Below, piece by piece: positions 1-10,319 of a DNA stretch of 64,000 nt. The translations under genes and the position numbers were made by a program. Below the pieces are notes generated by a model, which was not told the DNA's origin, did not search any database, and saw only the letters and a list, made by a program, of their open reading frames with translations. This stretch comes from Achromobacter mucicolens (GTDB taxonomy: Bacteria; Pseudomonadota; Gammaproteobacteria; Burkholderiales; Burkholderiaceae_B): NCBI RefSeq assembly GCF_902859725.1, contig NZ_CADIJP010000018.1, positions 62,001 through 126,000 on the forward strand, read 5' to 3'. Numbering within the stretch: position 1 is the stretch's first letter; every line of letters starts with the position of its first letter.

Positions 1-874
1 TGGCGCCCATGTCGGCCAGGGTGCTCGCGAATCCCACGTCGCCCTGGATGCTATCGGCGCCCACGCCGGTCACCCGCACGGGGCCGCCGCCGATGGCGCC
101 CAACGCCAGGAAATACGACGCCGTCGATGCGTCCCCTTCCACGGCGATCTCGCCCGGACTCCGGTAAGCGGCGCCCGCCTCCACCACGAAGCGGCTCCAG
201 CCGTCCCGCTGCACCAGCACGCCAAAGCGCGCCATCAGGTTCAGGGTGATTTCGATATAGGGTTTGGAGATCAGCTCGCCGACGACCTCGATGGTCACGG
301 GCTTGCCGCTGCGGGCCGCCTGCAGCGGCGCGGCCAGCAGCAATGCGGTCAGGAATTGGCTGGACACCGAACCCTGCACGCGTGTCACCGCGTTCTCGGC
401 GATGTCGCCGCGGCCGATGTGCAGCGGCGGATAGCCCGGCTGCCCCAGGTAGTCGATGCGCGCGCCCAGCGCGTTCAGGGCATCGACCAGGTCGCCGATG
501 GGGCGTTCGTGCATGCGGGGCACGCCGGACAGGCGATAGTCGCCGCCCATCAGCGCCAACGCCGCCGTCAGCGGGCGGATCGCGGTGCCCGCATTGCCCA
601 TGAACAGGTCGGCGCTTTCCACCGGAAAGCGGCGCACGCCCTGCACCGTCACGCGGCCGGCGTCCAGGTCGGACACCTGCACGCCCAACTGGCGCAACGC
701 GGCCAGCATGACGCGGGTGTCGTCGGAGTCCAGCAGGCCGGTGATGACGGTCGTGCCCTCGGCAATGGCCGACAGCAGCAGCACGCGGTTGGAAATGCTC
801 TTGGATCCCGGCAAGGCCATCATGCCCTGCGCGCGCCGCACGCGCGGCAGATCGAGGTAAGGCAAAGCGCCCAT
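1..874 (-). CDS. aroA: 3-phosphoshikimate 1-carboxyvinyltransferase (EPSP synthase), 3' part cut by window edge
   Basis: Transfers enolpyruvate from PEP to shikimate-3-phosphate in the shikimate pathway (cytoplasm). About 291 codons are present, roughly two thirds of a normal ~440-residue enzyme; the C-terminal part lies left of base 1. The N-terminus carries the substrate-binding motif PGSKSISNR near residue 22 and the PEP-site motif GNAGTAIRP near residue 93, both typical of class I, glyphosate-sensitive type enzymes. The ATG at 872-874 is preceded by AAGGAG (884-889), which lies across the end of tyrA; the tyrA stop is only four bases upstream, so the two are co-transcribed. Identity is certain from the motifs and from the tyrA-aroA order. 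Confidence 0.97.
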   Translation of the reverse strand, partial: MGALPYLDLPRVRRAQGMMALPGSKSISNRVLLLSAIAEGTTVITGLLDSDDTRVMLAALRQLGVQVSDLDAGRVTVQGVRRFPVESADLFMGNAGTAIRPLTAALALMGGDYRLSGVPRMHERPIGDLVDALNALGARIDYLGQPGYPPLHIGRGDIAENAVTRVQGSVSSQFLTALLLAAPLQAARSGKPVTIEVVGELISKPYIEITLNLMARFGVLVQRDGWSRFVVEAGAAYRSPGEIAVEGDASTASYFLALGAIGGGPVRVTGVGADSIQGDVGFASTLADMGA

Positions 875-878
875 TGAA

Positions 879-1781
879 CTACTCCTTGCGCCAGCCGCGG
901 CGCGCACGCGCCGCCGTGTCCAGCAACGTCAGCAAAGCCTCGCCGTCGCCATCGGCAATAGCGCGCTCGGCACGGTCCAGCACCCCGCGCACCGCAGCCA
1001 GTTCGGCCAGCATCGCGTCGCGGTTGGACAGAAAGATGTCGCGCCACATCTCGGGCGATCCGGCGGCGATACGGGTGAAGTCGCGAAAGCCGCTGCCCGC
1101 CAGGTCAAGCCGGGTCTGGGCGTCGGCGGCCGTGGCCACCTGTTCCATATACACCGCGGAAAGCAGATGCGGAAGATGGCTGACCGACGCGAGCACACGG
1201 TCGTGCGCGCCCGCCTCCATGTCGATCACGTCCGCGCCGCAGGCCTGCCAGGCCCGGCGCACCAGCGTCAGGGCGGCCGCCTGGTTCTCCGGCACGGGCG
1301 TGAGGATGACGGTGCGCCCGCGATACAGGCTGGCGTCCGCCGCCTCCGGCCCGGTACGCTCGGCACCCGCGATGGGGTGGCCCGGCACGAACTGGCCTAT
1401 GCGGTCGCCCAGCGCCTCGCGCGCGGCGTCGACCACCTCGGCCTTGGTGCTGCCGCCATCGGTCAGGATGGCATTGGGAGCAAGGTGCGGCCGCATCTGC
1501 GACAGCACATTCGTCAGGCCGCCAACCGGCGTGGCCAGCATGATGAGATCCGCCTGGGCCGCCGCGGCTTCGGCCGGCACGGCCTCGTCGATCAGGCCCA
1601 GCGCGACGGCGCGTTCCAGCGACTGCGCATTGCGTCCCACGCCCAGCACCTTGCCGACCTGCCCGGCTTGGCGCAAGGCCGCCGCGAACGAACCGCCGAT
1701 CAAACCGACGCCAACCACTGCCAACACAGGAATCAGGGGGCCCGCGGCCCCCTGATCGGAAGAAGGTAACGCGTCGTTCAT
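879..1781 (-). CDS. tyrA: prephenate dehydrogenase
   Basis: NAD(P)-dependent oxidative decarboxylation of prephenate to 4-hydroxyphenylpyruvate in tyrosine synthesis. The 300-residue protein begins with a short tail and then a Rossmann GxGxxG loop ([10 protein letters not shown], near residue 23), followed by [11 protein letters not shown], which contains the catalytic His of the family. There is no fused chorismate mutase, unlike the enterobacterial TyrA. The start ATG at 1779-1781 overlaps the hisC stop in an ATGA arrangement; a longer upstream reading frame exists but lies inside hisC. Part of the gyrA-serC-pheA-hisC-tyrA-aroA operon. Confidence 0.95.
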   Translation of the reverse strand: MNDALPSSDQGAAGPLIPVLAVVGVGLIGGSFAAALRQAGQVGKVLGVGRNAQSLERAVALGLIDEAVPAEAAAAQADLIMLATPVGGLTNVLSQMRPHLAPNAILTDGGSTKAEVVDAAREALGDRIGQFVPGHPIAGAERTGPEAADASLYRGRTVILTPVPENQAAALTLVRRAWQACGADVIDMEAGAHDRVLASVSHLPHLLSAVYMEQVATAADAQTRLDLAGSGFRDFTRIAAGSPEMWRDIFLSNRDAMLAELAAVRGVLDRAERAIADGDGEALLTLLDTAARARRGWRKE

Positions 1782-2899
1782 GCGGTCAGGATGGCGGTCA
1801 GGGCGTCGATGAATCGGGCGTTCTCGTGGGGCAGTCCAATGGACACGCGCAACCACTCCGGCAGGCCGTCGCCGGCCACCGGACGCACGATAACGCCACG
1901 CTTGAGAAGTTCAAGATTGATGCGCGGCGCGTCGCCCACGTGGACCAGCACGAAGTTGCCGTAGCTGGGCACGTAACGCAGGTTGAGCTTGTCGAACGCG
2001 GCGCAGAGCTGGGCCTTGCCCGCCTTGTTGGAAGCGTAGGCTTCTTCCAGGTAGTCTGCATCGCCGAGCGCGGCGATGGCCGCGGCCTGGGCCAGCGTGT
2101 TGACGTTGAACGGCTGGCGCACGCGGTTCAGCAGATCGGTCAGGCCGGGCTGCGCGACCGAGAACCCGACACGCAGGCCCGCCAGGCCATAGGCCTTGGA
2201 GAACGTGCGCGACACGATCAGGTTCGAATAGCGGCGCACCAGCGCGGTGCTGTCAAAGCGCAATTCGGGGTCGAGGTATTCGTTGTAGGCCTCGTCCAGC
2301 ACAACGGTGACGCGGTCGCCGTGGGCGGCCTGCACGCGTTCCAGGAATTCGGCGACCTTCTCGCCCGGCACGAAAGTGCCGGTCGGGTTGTTCGGGTTGG
2401 CGATGAACACCAGCCGCGTGTCGTCGGCGATCGCCTTGAACATCGCATCCAGGTCATGGCCATGGTCGATGGCGGGCACCACGATGTGACGCGCGCCGCG
2501 CGCTTGCGTGGCCAGGCGGTAAACCGCGAACGAGTGCTGCGCGTACACCGCCGAAGTCCCGGGTTCCAGCAGCGCGAGCGCGGCGATTTCCAGGATGTCG
2601 TTGGAACCGTTGCCCAGCGTGATCCAGTTCATCGGCACGCCATAGCGTTCGGCAAGCGCCGCCTTCAGGTCGAAACCGTTGGGGTCCGGATAGCGCGCCA
2701 GCGATTCGGCGGCGGCCAGCATGGCCGCGCGCGCCGACTTGGGCATGCCCAGCGGGTTTTCGTTGGAAGCCAGCTTGACGATGGTGGCCGGATCCAGCCC
2801 GAACTCGCGGGCCAGTTCTTCAATCGGCTTGCCGGCCTGGTACGGGGCAATGGCACTGACGTGCGCGGGGGCAACGAGGGGCTTGGATGCGTGGGTCAT
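1778..2899 (-). CDS. hisC: histidinol-phosphate / aromatic aminotransferase
   Basis: PLP-dependent class II aminotransferase of 373 residues. The PLP lysine is K235 in SRTFSKAYGLAG, with the upstream LDEAY and NPNNPTG motifs typical of HisC. Its place between pheA and tyrA suggests that it also transaminates prephenate or the aromatic keto acids; a second HisC normally sits in the his operon of these bacteria. The ATG at 2897-2899 is chosen because the residues before it do not resemble the family and would run toward the end of pheA. It overlaps tyrA by four bases. The exact substrate preference cannot be read from sequence. Confidence 0.93.
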   Translation of the reverse strand: MTHASKPLVAPAHVSAIAPYQAGKPIEELAREFGLDPATIVKLASNENPLGMPKSARAAMLAAAESLARYPDPNGFDLKAALAERYGVPMNWITLGNGSNDILEIAALALLEPGTSAVYAQHSFAVYRLATQARGARHIVVPAIDHGHDLDAMFKAIADDTRLVFIANPNNPTGTFVPGEKVAEFLERVQAAHGDRVTVVLDEAYNEYLDPELRFDSTALVRRYSNLIVSRTFSKAYGLAGLRVGFSVAQPGLTDLLNRVRQPFNVNTLAQAAAIAALGDADYLEEAYASNKAGKAQLCAAFDKLNLRYVPSYGNFVLVHVGDAPRINLELLKRGVIVRPVAGDGLPEWLRVSIGLPHENARFIDALTAILTA

Positions 2900-2909
2900 G
2901 ATGTGGGAT

Positions 2910-3995
2910 TCACTGCGCCGGGTACGAGCCCAGCACTTTGAGGTAGGCAACCTGCGCCTGCAAGGCCGCCAGGGCGCGCTCGACATTCGGGTCGTTCCGG
3001 TGGCCCAGGACGTCGACGTAGAAATAGTATTCCCACTGGCCGGTGCGCGCCGGGCGCGACTCGAAGCGCGTCATCGACACGCCGTTGGCGGCCATGGGCG
3101 CCAGCATTTCATAGACGGCGCCCGCGCGGTTGGGCACCGCCAGGATCAGGCTGGTCTTGTCCTTGCCGCTGACGAGCGGCTCGATGTTGCCGATGGCCAG
3201 AAAGCGGGTGCGGTTGTGCGGGTCGTCCTGGATGCCGGCGGCGATGATCTGCAGGTTCCAGGCAGGCGCCGCGACATCGCCGGCAATCGCCGCGATGGTC
3301 GGATCCCCGGCGGCAGCGCGCGCCGCTTCGGAGTTGCTGGACGCGGCCACGCGCTCGACGTCGGGATAGTTGCGCGTCAGCCAGCCCTGGCACTGGGCCA
3401 GCGCCTGCGGATGCGCGGAAATGGTCTTGATGCCGTCCATGCTGCCCGATTGCGACATCAGGCAATGACGAATCACCAGCGAACGCTCGCCCAGGATCTT
3501 GAGCGGGGTGTTCAGCAGCAGGTCCAGGCTGCGGTTGACGGCGCCTTCGGTCGAATTCTCGACAGGCACCATGCCCACGTCGGCCTGTCCGGCCTCGACG
3601 GCGCGGAAGACTTCGTCGAACGAGGCGCAAGGCAGCTTCTGCACCGCATGGCCGAAGTGTTCCAGCGCGGCCTGTTCCGAAAACGAACCCTGCGGCCCCA
3701 GGAACGCGACCGTCATGCCGCGCTCAAGGCCGCGGCATGCGGAAATGATTTCGGTCCAGACCGACGCCACGCCGGCGTTCGGAAAAGGACCCGGATTGAT
3801 CTGCTGCAGGCGGCGGATGACTTCGGCCTCACGCTCGGGCCGCAGCACGGGGCCATCTGCGTGCGCCGCATGTTTGGCCTCGCCCACTTCCAGCGCGGCA
3901 CGAGCGCGCTGCGACAGGAGATCAAGGATTTGCGCATCGAGGTCGTCGATACGCTTGCGCAGGGGAAGCAGCTTACGCTGCAGCTCTTCATCCAT
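2910..3995 (-). CDS. pheA: bifunctional chorismate mutase / prephenate dehydratase (P-protein)
   Basis: 361 residues with three regions in order: an AroQ chorismate mutase helix bundle (about 1-90), the prephenate dehydratase domain (about 94-270, with PVENS at 144-148 and the catalytic TRF at 263-265) and a C-terminal ACT domain. The ACT domain carries ESRP at 312-315, the phenylalanine-binding motif, so feedback inhibition by phenylalanine is expected. It makes phenylpyruvate from chorismate. The start overlaps the end of serC by eight bases, and hisC follows after ten bases, which supports one transcript. Confidence 0.97.
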   Translation of the reverse strand: MDEELQRKLLPLRKRIDDLDAQILDLLSQRARAALEVGEAKHAAHADGPVLRPEREAEVIRRLQQINPGPFPNAGVASVWTEIISACRGLERGMTVAFLGPQGSFSEQAALEHFGHAVQKLPCASFDEVFRAVEAGQADVGMVPVENSTEGAVNRSLDLLLNTPLKILGERSLVIRHCLMSQSGSMDGIKTISAHPQALAQCQGWLTRNYPDVERVAASSNSEAARAAAGDPTIAAIAGDVAAPAWNLQIIAAGIQDDPHNRTRFLAIGNIEPLVSGKDKTSLILAVPNRAGAVYEMLAPMAANGVSMTRFESRPARTGQWEYYFYVDVLGHRNDPNVERALAALQAQVAYLKVLGSYPAQ

Positions 3996-5118
3996 GGCGG
4001 CGCTCGAAGTCCTTCAGGTACTCGACCAGCGCCTTCACGCCTTCGAGCGGCAGCGCGTTGTAGATGGAGGCGCGCATGCCGCCCACGCTCTTGTGGCCCT
4101 TCAACTGCGTGAGGCCCGCTGCCTCGGCACCCTTCAGGAAGGCGTCGTTGAGCGACTCGTCATGCAGCACGAACGGCACGTTCATGCGCGAACGCACGGG
4201 AGCGTGAATGGGATTGCGGTAGAAGCTGGTGCTGTCCAGGTAACCGTACAGCAGGTCGGCCTTGGCCTTGTTGGCCGCCTCCATGCCCGCCACGCCGCCG
4301 TTGGCCTTGACCCACTTGAACACCAGGCCAGCGATGTAGATCGCAAAGGTGGGCGGGGTGTTGTAGCGCGAGTGTTCGGCGGCCACGTTGGCGTAGTCGA
4401 ACGCGGACGGGCAGATCGGCAATGCCTGGCCGATCAGGTCGCGGCGCGCGATGACCATGGTGACGCCGGCCGGGCCGGCGTTCTTCTGCGCGCCGGCGTA
4501 CATCATGCCGCAGCGCGTCACGTCCATCGGGCGCGACAGGAAATGCGAGGAAGCGTCGATGACCAGCGGCACGTCGGGCGCGCCCAGGTCAGCGGTGTCG
4601 GGCCAATCCAGGAACTCGACGCCGCCGATGGTCTCGTTGCTGCACAGGTGCAGGTAGGCCGATTCCTTGCGCACCTGCCAGGTGTCGGCAGCCGGCACCC
4701 AGGTCAAGGGCGCCTGCTCGCGGCCGTCGATCTGGGTGGCGTGGTCGGAGCTGGCAGCGATATGCGTGCTGCCGTAGCGGCCGGCTTCCTTGTACGAGCG
4801 CTTGGACCAATGGCCCGTCACGACAAAGTCCGCGGCCGGTGCGCCGCGGCGTCCCATGAGATTCATGGGAACGATGGCGTTTTCCCCGGAACCGCCGCCT
4901 TGCATGAACATGACGGCGTAGTCCGCCGGCAGGCCCAGCAGGTCGCGCAGATCGGACTCTGCTTCATCGCAGATCTGCACGAAATGCTTGCCGCGATGGC
5001 TCATTTCCATCACGGACATGCCGCTGCCGTGCCAGTCCAACATTTCTGCAGCGGCTTGCTGCAGCACCACCTCGGGCAGGACCGAGGGGCCGGCCGAGAA
5101 GTTCCAGGGGCGGGCCAT
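3988..5118 (-). CDS. serC: phosphoserine aminotransferase
   Basis: PLP enzyme that converts 3-phosphohydroxypyruvate to phosphoserine, and also acts in pyridoxal phosphate synthesis. The 376-residue length is normal for the family. The N-terminus [14 protein letters not shown] and the PLP-lysine motif [10 protein letters not shown] are diagnostic. The ATG shares a base with the gyrA stop (TAATG arrangement), so translation is probably coupled to gyrA. The gyrA-serC-pheA order is common in Burkholderiales. Confidence 0.97.
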   Translation of the reverse strand: MARPWNFSAGPSVLPEVVLQQAAAEMLDWHGSGMSVMEMSHRGKHFVQICDEAESDLRDLLGLPADYAVMFMQGGGSGENAIVPMNLMGRRGAPAADFVVTGHWSKRSYKEAGRYGSTHIAASSDHATQIDGREQAPLTWVPAADTWQVRKESAYLHLCSNETIGGVEFLDWPDTADLGAPDVPLVIDASSHFLSRPMDVTRCGMMYAGAQKNAGPAGVTMVIARRDLIGQALPICPSAFDYANVAAEHSRYNTPPTFAIYIAGLVFKWVKANGGVAGMEAANKAKADLLYGYLDSTSFYRNPIHAPVRSRMNVPFVLHDESLNDAFLKGAEAAGLTQLKGHKSVGGMRASIYNALPLEGVKALVEYLKDFERRHG

Positions 5119-7778
5119 TATTGCTCCGTAGGTTCCGTCGAATCTGCTGCGTCGCTGCTGTCGTCGCCACCGGCTTGCTGGCCGTCTTCGTCCAGTTCGC
5201 CGTCGTCGTCCGCATCGCTTTCCACGACACGGCGCACGCCGGACAGCGTGCTGCCGTCGTCGACGTTGATCAGCGTGACGCCCTGCGTCGCGCGGCCCAT
5301 TTCGCGGATTTCCGCGACGCGGGTGCGCACCAGGACGCCGCCAGTGGTGATGAGCATGATTTCATCCGTGGGCGTGACCAGCACCGCACCCACAACCTTG
5401 CCGTTACGCGAGGTGGTCTGGATGGCGATCATGCCCTTCGTGCCGCGGCCGTGGCGCGTGTACTCCGCGATCGGCGTGCGCTTGCCGTAGCCGTTTTCGG
5501 TGGCGGTCAGCACCGTCTGCGTTTCGTCGCCGGCGACCAGCAGCGCAATGACGGTCTGCGTGTCTTCGAGCATCATGCCGCGCACGCCACGGGCATTGCG
5601 GCCCATCGGACGCACGTCGTTCTCGTCGAAGCGCACGGCCTTGCCGGCGTCCGAGAACAGCATGACGTCATGCTTGCCGTCCGTGAGGTCGGCGCCGATC
5701 AGGTAGTCGCCATCGTCAAGGTCGACGGCGATGATGCCGGCCTTGCGCGGGTTGGAGAAGTCGGACAGCGGGGTCTTCTTGACCGTGCCGCGCGAGGTCG
5801 CCATGAAGACGAAGTGGTCTTCGCTGAATTCCTTGACCGGCAGCACCACCGTGATCTTCTCGCCTTCGGCAAGCGGGAACATGTTGACGATCGGCTTGCC
5901 GCGCGAATTGCGCGTGCCCTGCGGCACTTCCCAGACCTTCAGCCAGTAGACGCGGCCGCGGTTCGAGAAGCACAGCAGGAAGTCGTGCGTATTGGCGATG
6001 AAGAGCTGGTCGATCCAGTCGTTTTCCTTCATGGCCGTGGCCTGCTTGCCGCGTCCGCCGCGCTTTTGCGAACGGTATTCGGACAACGGCTGGCTCTTGA
6101 TGTAGCCGCCGTGCGACAGCGTCACGACCATGTCGGTCGGGGTGATCAGGTCTTCGGTATCCAGTTCCGTCGCGTTCAGTTCGATTTCCGAACGGCGCGA
6201 ATCCTTGGCGCCGGTCGAGAACTCGGCCTTGATGGCCTGCAGTTCTTCGCTGATGATCGTCGTGATGCGCTCGGGACGGGCCAGGATGTCCAGCAGGTCG
6301 GCGATGGTGGACATGATGTCCTTGTACTCGCCGACAATCTTGTCCTGCTCCAGCCCGGTCAGGCGTTGCAGGCGCATGTTCAGGATTTCCTGGGCCTGAG
6401 TGTCGCTCAAGCGGTACAGCCCATCGCCCTGCAGACCGAACTCGGCGCCCAGGTCGTCCGGACGGAACGCCGCGCGCCCGCCCGGCGTGTCGCCGTCGGC
6501 GCGTGCCAGCATTTCGCGCACCAGGGAAGAATCCCAGGACTTCGCCATCAGCTCCTGGCGGGCGACCGGCGGAGTCGGCGCAGCCTTGATGATCGCGATG
6601 AAATCGTCGATGTTGGCCAGCGCCACCGCCAGGCCTTCCAGCACGTGGCCGCGCTCGCGGGCCTTGCGCAACTGGAACACCGTGCGGCGCGTGACCACTT
6701 CGCGGCGATGCTGCAGGAAGTAATCGATCATCTGCTTCAGATTGAGCAGGCGGGGCTGGCCGTCGACCAGCGCCACCAGGTTCATCCCGAAGGTGTCCTG
6801 CAGCTGGGTGTTCTTGTAGAGGTTGTTCAGCACGACCTCAGGCACCTCACCGCGCTTGAGCTCGATGACAAGGCGCATGCCGTCCTTGTCCGACTCGTCG
6901 CGGATGTCGGAGATGCCTTCGATCTTCTTGTCGTTGACCAGCTCGGCAATGCGTTCCTGCAGCGTCTTCTTGTTGACCTGGTAGGGAATCGCGTCGATCA
7001 CGATCGCCTGGCGATTGCCCTTTTCCATGTCTTCGAAGTGCGTCTTGGCGCGCATGATGACGCGGCCGCGACCCGTGCGATAGCCTTCGCGCACGCCGGA
7101 CATGCCGTAGATGATGCCGCCCGTGGGGAAGTCCGGCGCCGGGATGAGCTCGATCAGCTCATCAACCGTGCACGCCGGATTGCGCAGGCAGTACAGGCAG
7201 CCGTCGACCACTTCCTGGAGGTTGTGCGGCGGAATATTGGTGGCCATGCCCACCGCGATGCCTGAGCTGCCGTTGACCAGCAGGTTGGGCAGGCGCGACG
7301 GCAGCAGCAGCGGTTCCTGTTCGCTGCCGTCGTAGTTGGGTCCGAAATCGACGGTTTCCTGGTCGATGTCGGCCAGGAGCTCGTGCGCGATCTTGGCCAG
7401 GCGGATTTCGGTGTAACGCATCGCGGCGGCGTTGTCGCCGTCGATGGAACCGAAGTTGCCCTGACCGTCGACCAGCATGTAGCGCATGGAGAAATCCTGC
7501 GCCATGCGGACGATGGTGTCGTAGACGGACTGGTCGCCGTGGGGGTGGTACTTACCGATGACGTCCCCGACGATACGCGCGGACTTCTTATAGGCGCGGT
7601 TCCAGTCGTTGTTCAGCTCGTGCATCGCGTAGAGCACGCGCCGGTGGACGGGCTTCAAGCCGTCCCGCACATCCGGTAGCGCCCGCCCTACGATCACGCT
7701 CATCGCGTAATCGAGGTAACTGCGGCGCATCTCTTCTTCCAGCGATACCGGAAGCGTCTCCTTGGCAAAGGAATCCAT
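5118..7778 (-). CDS. gyrA: DNA gyrase subunit A
   Basis: Type II topoisomerase breakage-reunion subunit, acting with GyrB to introduce negative supercoils. 886 residues. The N-terminus [20 protein letters not shown] fixes the start at 7778; an in-frame extension upstream is unrelated to the family. The catalytic tyrosine is Y122 in [10 protein letters not shown]. The quinolone-resistance region reads [10 protein letters not shown], so residue 83 is Gln (Ser in E. coli) and residue 87 is Asp. The C-terminal half has the repeated beta-pinwheel blades, including a GyrA box QKRGGRGK, and ends in an acidic tail. No convincing Shine-Dalgarno sequence precedes the ATG. A TAGAAT element at 7831-7836 on the minus strand could be part of its promoter. 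Confidence 0.98.
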   Translation of the reverse strand: MDSFAKETLPVSLEEEMRRSYLDYAMSVIVGRALPDVRDGLKPVHRRVLYAMHELNNDWNRAYKKSARIVGDVIGKYHPHGDQSVYDTIVRMAQDFSMRYMLVDGQGNFGSIDGDNAAAMRYTEIRLAKIAHELLADIDQETVDFGPNYDGSEQEPLLLPSRLPNLLVNGSSGIAVGMATNIPPHNLQEVVDGCLYCLRNPACTVDELIELIPAPDFPTGGIIYGMSGVREGYRTGRGRVIMRAKTHFEDMEKGNRQAIVIDAIPYQVNKKTLQERIAELVNDKKIEGISDIRDESDKDGMRLVIELKRGEVPEVVLNNLYKNTQLQDTFGMNLVALVDGQPRLLNLKQMIDYFLQHRREVVTRRTVFQLRKARERGHVLEGLAVALANIDDFIAIIKAAPTPPVARQELMAKSWDSSLVREMLARADGDTPGGRAAFRPDDLGAEFGLQGDGLYRLSDTQAQEILNMRLQRLTGLEQDKIVGEYKDIMSTIADLLDILARPERITTIISEELQAIKAEFSTGAKDSRRSEIELNATELDTEDLITPTDMVVTLSHGGYIKSQPLSEYRSQKRGGRGKQATAMKENDWIDQLFIANTHDFLLCFSNRGRVYWLKVWEVPQGTRNSRGKPIVNMFPLAEGEKITVVLPVKEFSEDHFVFMATSRGTVKKTPLSDFSNPRKAGIIAVDLDDGDYLIGADLTDGKHDVMLFSDAGKAVRFDENDVRPMGRNARGVRGMMLEDTQTVIALLVAGDETQTVLTATENGYGKRTPIAEYTRHGRGTKGMIAIQTTSRNGKVVGAVLVTPTDEIMLITTGGVLVRTRVAEIREMGRATQGVTLINVDDGSTLSGVRRVVESDADDDGELDEDGQQAGGDDSSDAADSTEPTEQ

Positions 7779-8190
7779 ATATATAACGACAGAATCGTGT
7801 AAGGAGGAACCCGGGCCGGGTAAACAGGAAATTCTATCATTCGATTGGGGGACCGGTCCGATGGGCCGCCGGAAGGCGCCGCAAGCGCACCGCGACGGAT
7901 CGATCGGAAACGCCGCCCGGCCAAGCCCACCCGCGCCCCGCGGCCCTGTTGTCAAAAACCAACATGGGAAACGGCAGGAGTGCCGAAAACGTCATATCCA
8001 GCATTAATGCGCCTGTCCAGGGAAGCCAAAGCCCCCCAAATGCCTTAAGATTGTTTCCAGCACGCAGGAAACCCAGTAGCTATTCCTTTGAACCAGCTCT
8101 TGGCGTTGCTATACTGGCCCCGTTTTCCTGATATGCGGCGGGGGTTCGCTGCGAGTCACTTATCCAGCTTCAAGCTCAACGAGGAGAAAC
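7779..8190. other. intergenic region between divergent gyrA and ompA
   Basis: A 412-base stretch without a credible gene. It must hold the gyrA promoter (minus strand) and holds the ompA promoter (plus strand, described separately). Short open frames here have no family resemblance and no good ribosome sites. The run just upstream of the gyrA start is AT-rich (TATATATAAC at 7778-7787), in contrast to the GC-rich surroundings. Confidence 0.6.
8088..8115 (+). promoter_or_regulatory. sigma-70 type promoter of ompA
   Basis: TTGAAC at 8088-8093 and TATACT at 8110-8115 are separated by 16 bases, a good match to the vegetative promoter consensus. It would give a 5' leader of about 70 bases before the ompA ATG at 8191. 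This is a pattern match only; the start of transcription is inferred. Confidence 0.65.
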
Positions 8191-8772
8191 ATGAACAAAC
8201 CCTCCAAATTCGCTCTGGCGCTCGCCTTCGCCGCCGTCACGGCCTCTGGTGTAGCTTCCGCGCAAACCGTGGACAACTGGCGCAACCCGTTCGGTAACGT
8301 TTGGAAGAACGGTACGAACGAACTGTGCTGGCGCGATGCCTTCTGGACCCCGGCCACCGGCATTCCCGGTTGCGACGGCGTCCCGGTTGCCCAGCAGAAG
8401 GCGAAGCCGGCCCCGATGGCGGCAAAGGTCGTGTTCAATGCTGACACGTTCTTCGACTTCGACAAGTCGACCCTGAAGCCCGAAGGTCGCCAACTGCTGC
8501 AGCAAGTCGCTCAGCAAGCCAGCACCATCGATCTGGAAACGATCATCGCCGTCGGCCACACCGACTCGATCGGTACTGAACAGTACAACCAGAAGCTGTC
8601 CGAGCGCCGCGCCGCTTCGGTCAAGGCTTACCTGGTCAGCCTGGGGATCGACCCCAACCGTATCTATACGGAAGGCAAGGGCGAACTGCAGCCGATCGCT
8701 TCCAACAAGACGAAGGAAGGCCGCGCCCAGAACCGTCGCGTTGAGATCGAAATCGTGGGTAGCCGCAAGTAA
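8191..8772 (+). CDS. ompA: OmpA-family peptidoglycan-associated outer-membrane protein
   Basis: 193 residues: a signal peptide ending around AsvASA (about 1-24), a short region with two cysteines (ELCW and PGCDG) that could form a disulfide, and a C-terminal OmpA domain (about 85-193) with FFDFDKSTLKPEG, GHTDSIGTEQYN and NRRVEIEIV motifs that bind diaminopimelate of peptidoglycan. The beta-barrel of E. coli OmpA is absent; this compact form is the usual OmpA of Bordetella and Achromobacter. GAGGAG at 8181-8186 is a strong ribosome site, and promoter and terminator are both clear, consistent with high single-gene expression. Confidence 0.93.
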   Translation: MNKPSKFALALAFAAVTASGVASAQTVDNWRNPFGNVWKNGTNELCWRDAFWTPATGIPGCDGVPVAQQKAKPAPMAAKVVFNADTFFDFDKSTLKPEGRQLLQQVAQQASTIDLETIIAVGHTDSIGTEQYNQKLSERRAASVKAYLVSLGIDPNRIYTEGKGELQPIASNKTKEGRAQNRRVEIEIVGSRK

Positions 8773-8794
8773 TTGCTGGACTAGCTACAATAAA

Positions 8795-8823
8795 GGGGCC
8801 TCGCATAGCGAGGCCCTTTTTTT
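8795..8823 (+). terminator. rho-independent terminator of ompA
   Basis: Perfect 9-bp stem GGGCCTCGC (8796-8804) with GCGAGGCCC (8808-8816), a three-base loop and seven T residues at 8817-8823, 22 bases after the ompA stop. Confidence 0.92.
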
Positions 8824-8884
8824 CGCCTGCGCCGCGCCCATCGGTGCAGCGCCGAGCCCTCTCCTCGCCTAGCGCGCTGGACCC

Positions 8885-8898
8885 CTCTATATATAGAG
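8885..8898. repeat. 14-bp AT-rich perfect palindrome upstream of ubiG
   Basis: CTCTATATATAGAG is its own reverse complement and lies 21 bases before the ubiG ATG in otherwise GC-rich DNA. It includes a TATATA/TATAGA that could act as a -10 element for ubiG-gph, or it could be an operator half-site pair. No good -35 element is visible 16-18 bases upstream. Confidence 0.4.
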
Positions 8899-8919
8899 CA
8901 GCCTTACGCCGGACCGCCC

Positions 8920-9648
8920 ATGAACACGCAAACTCACGACACCGCGCAAGCCTCCGTCAACGCCGACCAGGCCGAAATCGACAAGTTCAGCGCCCTGGCC
9001 AGCCGCTGGTGGGATCCCGAAAGCGAGTTCAAGCCGCTGCACGCCATCAATCCGCTGCGCCTGGAGTGGATCCAGGAATGCGCGGGCAGCCTGGCCGGCC
9101 GCAAGGTGCTGGACGTGGGCTGCGGCGGCGGCATCCTGTCGGAAGCCATGGCCCGCAGCGGCGCCGAGGTGACCGGCATCGACCTGGCCGACAAATCCCT
9201 GAAGATCGCGCGCCTGCACGGCCTGGAATCGGGCGTGAAGGTGGAATACCGCAAGGTGCCCGTCGAGGAACTGGCCGCCGAGCAACCCGGCCAGTACGAC
9301 GTGGTGACCTGCATGGAAATGCTCGAACATGTGCCGGATCCCGCCTCGATCGTGCGCGCGTGCTCGACCCTGGTGAAACCGGGCGGTTGGGTGTTCTTTT
9401 CCACCCTGAACCGCAACGCCAAGTCCTTCGTGTTCGCAATCATCGGCGCGGAATATGTCCTGCGCCTTCTGCCGCGCGGCACGCATACCTACGACCAGTT
9501 CATCAAGCCGAGCGAACTGTCGGCCGCGGCGCGCGGCGCCGCGCTGGAGCCGGTAAGCATGCGCGGCATGGAATACAACCCGATCACCCAAATCTACTCG
9601 CTGTCGTCCGACACCTCGGTCAACTACCTGATGGCTACCCGCAAATGA
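8920..9648 (+). CDS. ubiG: bifunctional 2-polyprenyl-6-hydroxyphenol methylase / 3-demethylubiquinol 3-O-methyltransferase
   Basis: SAM-dependent O-methyltransferase that performs both O-methylation steps of ubiquinone synthesis. 242 residues. The early motif [20 protein letters not shown] is typical of UbiG, followed by the SAM-binding [12 protein letters not shown] (about residues 61-72) and the C-terminal GMEYNPIT motif. The stop overlaps the next gene's ATG (ATGA at 9645-9648), so gph is translationally coupled. Confidence 0.97.
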   Translation: MNTQTHDTAQASVNADQAEIDKFSALASRWWDPESEFKPLHAINPLRLEWIQECAGSLAGRKVLDVGCGGGILSEAMARSGAEVTGIDLADKSLKIARLHGLESGVKVEYRKVPVEELAAEQPGQYDVVTCMEMLEHVPDPASIVRACSTLVKPGGWVFFSTLNRNAKSFVFAIIGAEYVLRLLPRGTHTYDQFIKPSELSAAARGAALEPVSMRGMEYNPITQIYSLSSDTSVNYLMATRK

Positions 9649-10319
9649 GCGCCCTGATCCTGTTCGATTTCGACGGCACCCTGGCCGACACCGCCCCCGA
9701 CCTGGCAGCCGCCGCGAACCGTCAGCGCACCCGCCGTGGCCTGGAGCCAATGGCGTACGAGGCGCTGCGTCCCGTGGCGTCCCAAGGCGCGCGAGGCCTG
9801 CTGCGCGTGGCGCTGGACCTGCAACCGGGTCATCCGGACTACGAGCCCACCCGCCTGCAGTTCCTGGAAGACTACGCCGCCAGCTCGACGGTGCACAGCA
9901 AGCTGTTCCCGGGCATCGAGGAGCTGCTGGCCGATATCCGCAACCGGGGCATGTCCTGGGGCATCGTCACCAATAAGGTCACCTACCTGACCCTGCCGAT
10001 CGTCGAATTCCTGGACCTGACGCGCGACAGCGCCGTGCTGGTTTGCGGCGACACCACGGCCCACGCCAAGCCCCACCCCCTGCCCCTGCAGCACGCCGCG
10101 CGCGAAGCGGGTTTTGAGATCGACCGCTGCGTCTACGTCGGCGACGACCTGCGCGACATCCAGGCCGCACACGCCGCCGGCATGCCCGCCGTGGCGGCGG
10201 CCTACGGCTACGTGGGCGAAGAGGACAACGTCATCGCCTGGCAGGCGGAAACCTGCGCCAATTCGCCCACGGAATTGTGGTCGGCCATCGAGCCCTTGCT
10301 GCCGCGCGACCTGCGCTGA
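9645..10319 (+). CDS. gph: HAD-superfamily phosphatase, phosphoglycolate phosphatase or MurNAc-6-phosphate phosphatase type
   Basis: 224-residue HAD hydrolase with the nucleophile motif [10 protein letters not shown] at residues 6-15, TNK in motif II, the lysine of motif III (AKPHP) and VGDDLRDI as motif IV. It should dephosphorylate a small phospho-acid or phospho-sugar. In Pseudomonas the gene directly after ubiG is mupP, the N-acetylmuramic acid 6-phosphate phosphatase of the peptidoglycan recycling bypass, so that role is a real alternative to phosphoglycolate salvage. The start is the ATG overlapping the ubiG stop. Confidence 0.85.
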   Translation: MSALILFDFDGTLADTAPDLAAAANRQRTRRGLEPMAYEALRPVASQGARGLLRVALDLQPGHPDYEPTRLQFLEDYAASSTVHSKLFPGIEELLADIRNRGMSWGIVTNKVTYLTLPIVEFLDLTRDSAVLVCGDTTAHAKPHPLPLQHAAREAGFEIDRCVYVGDDLRDIQAAHAAGMPAVAAAYGYVGEEDNVIAWQAETCANSPTELWSAIEPLLPRDLR

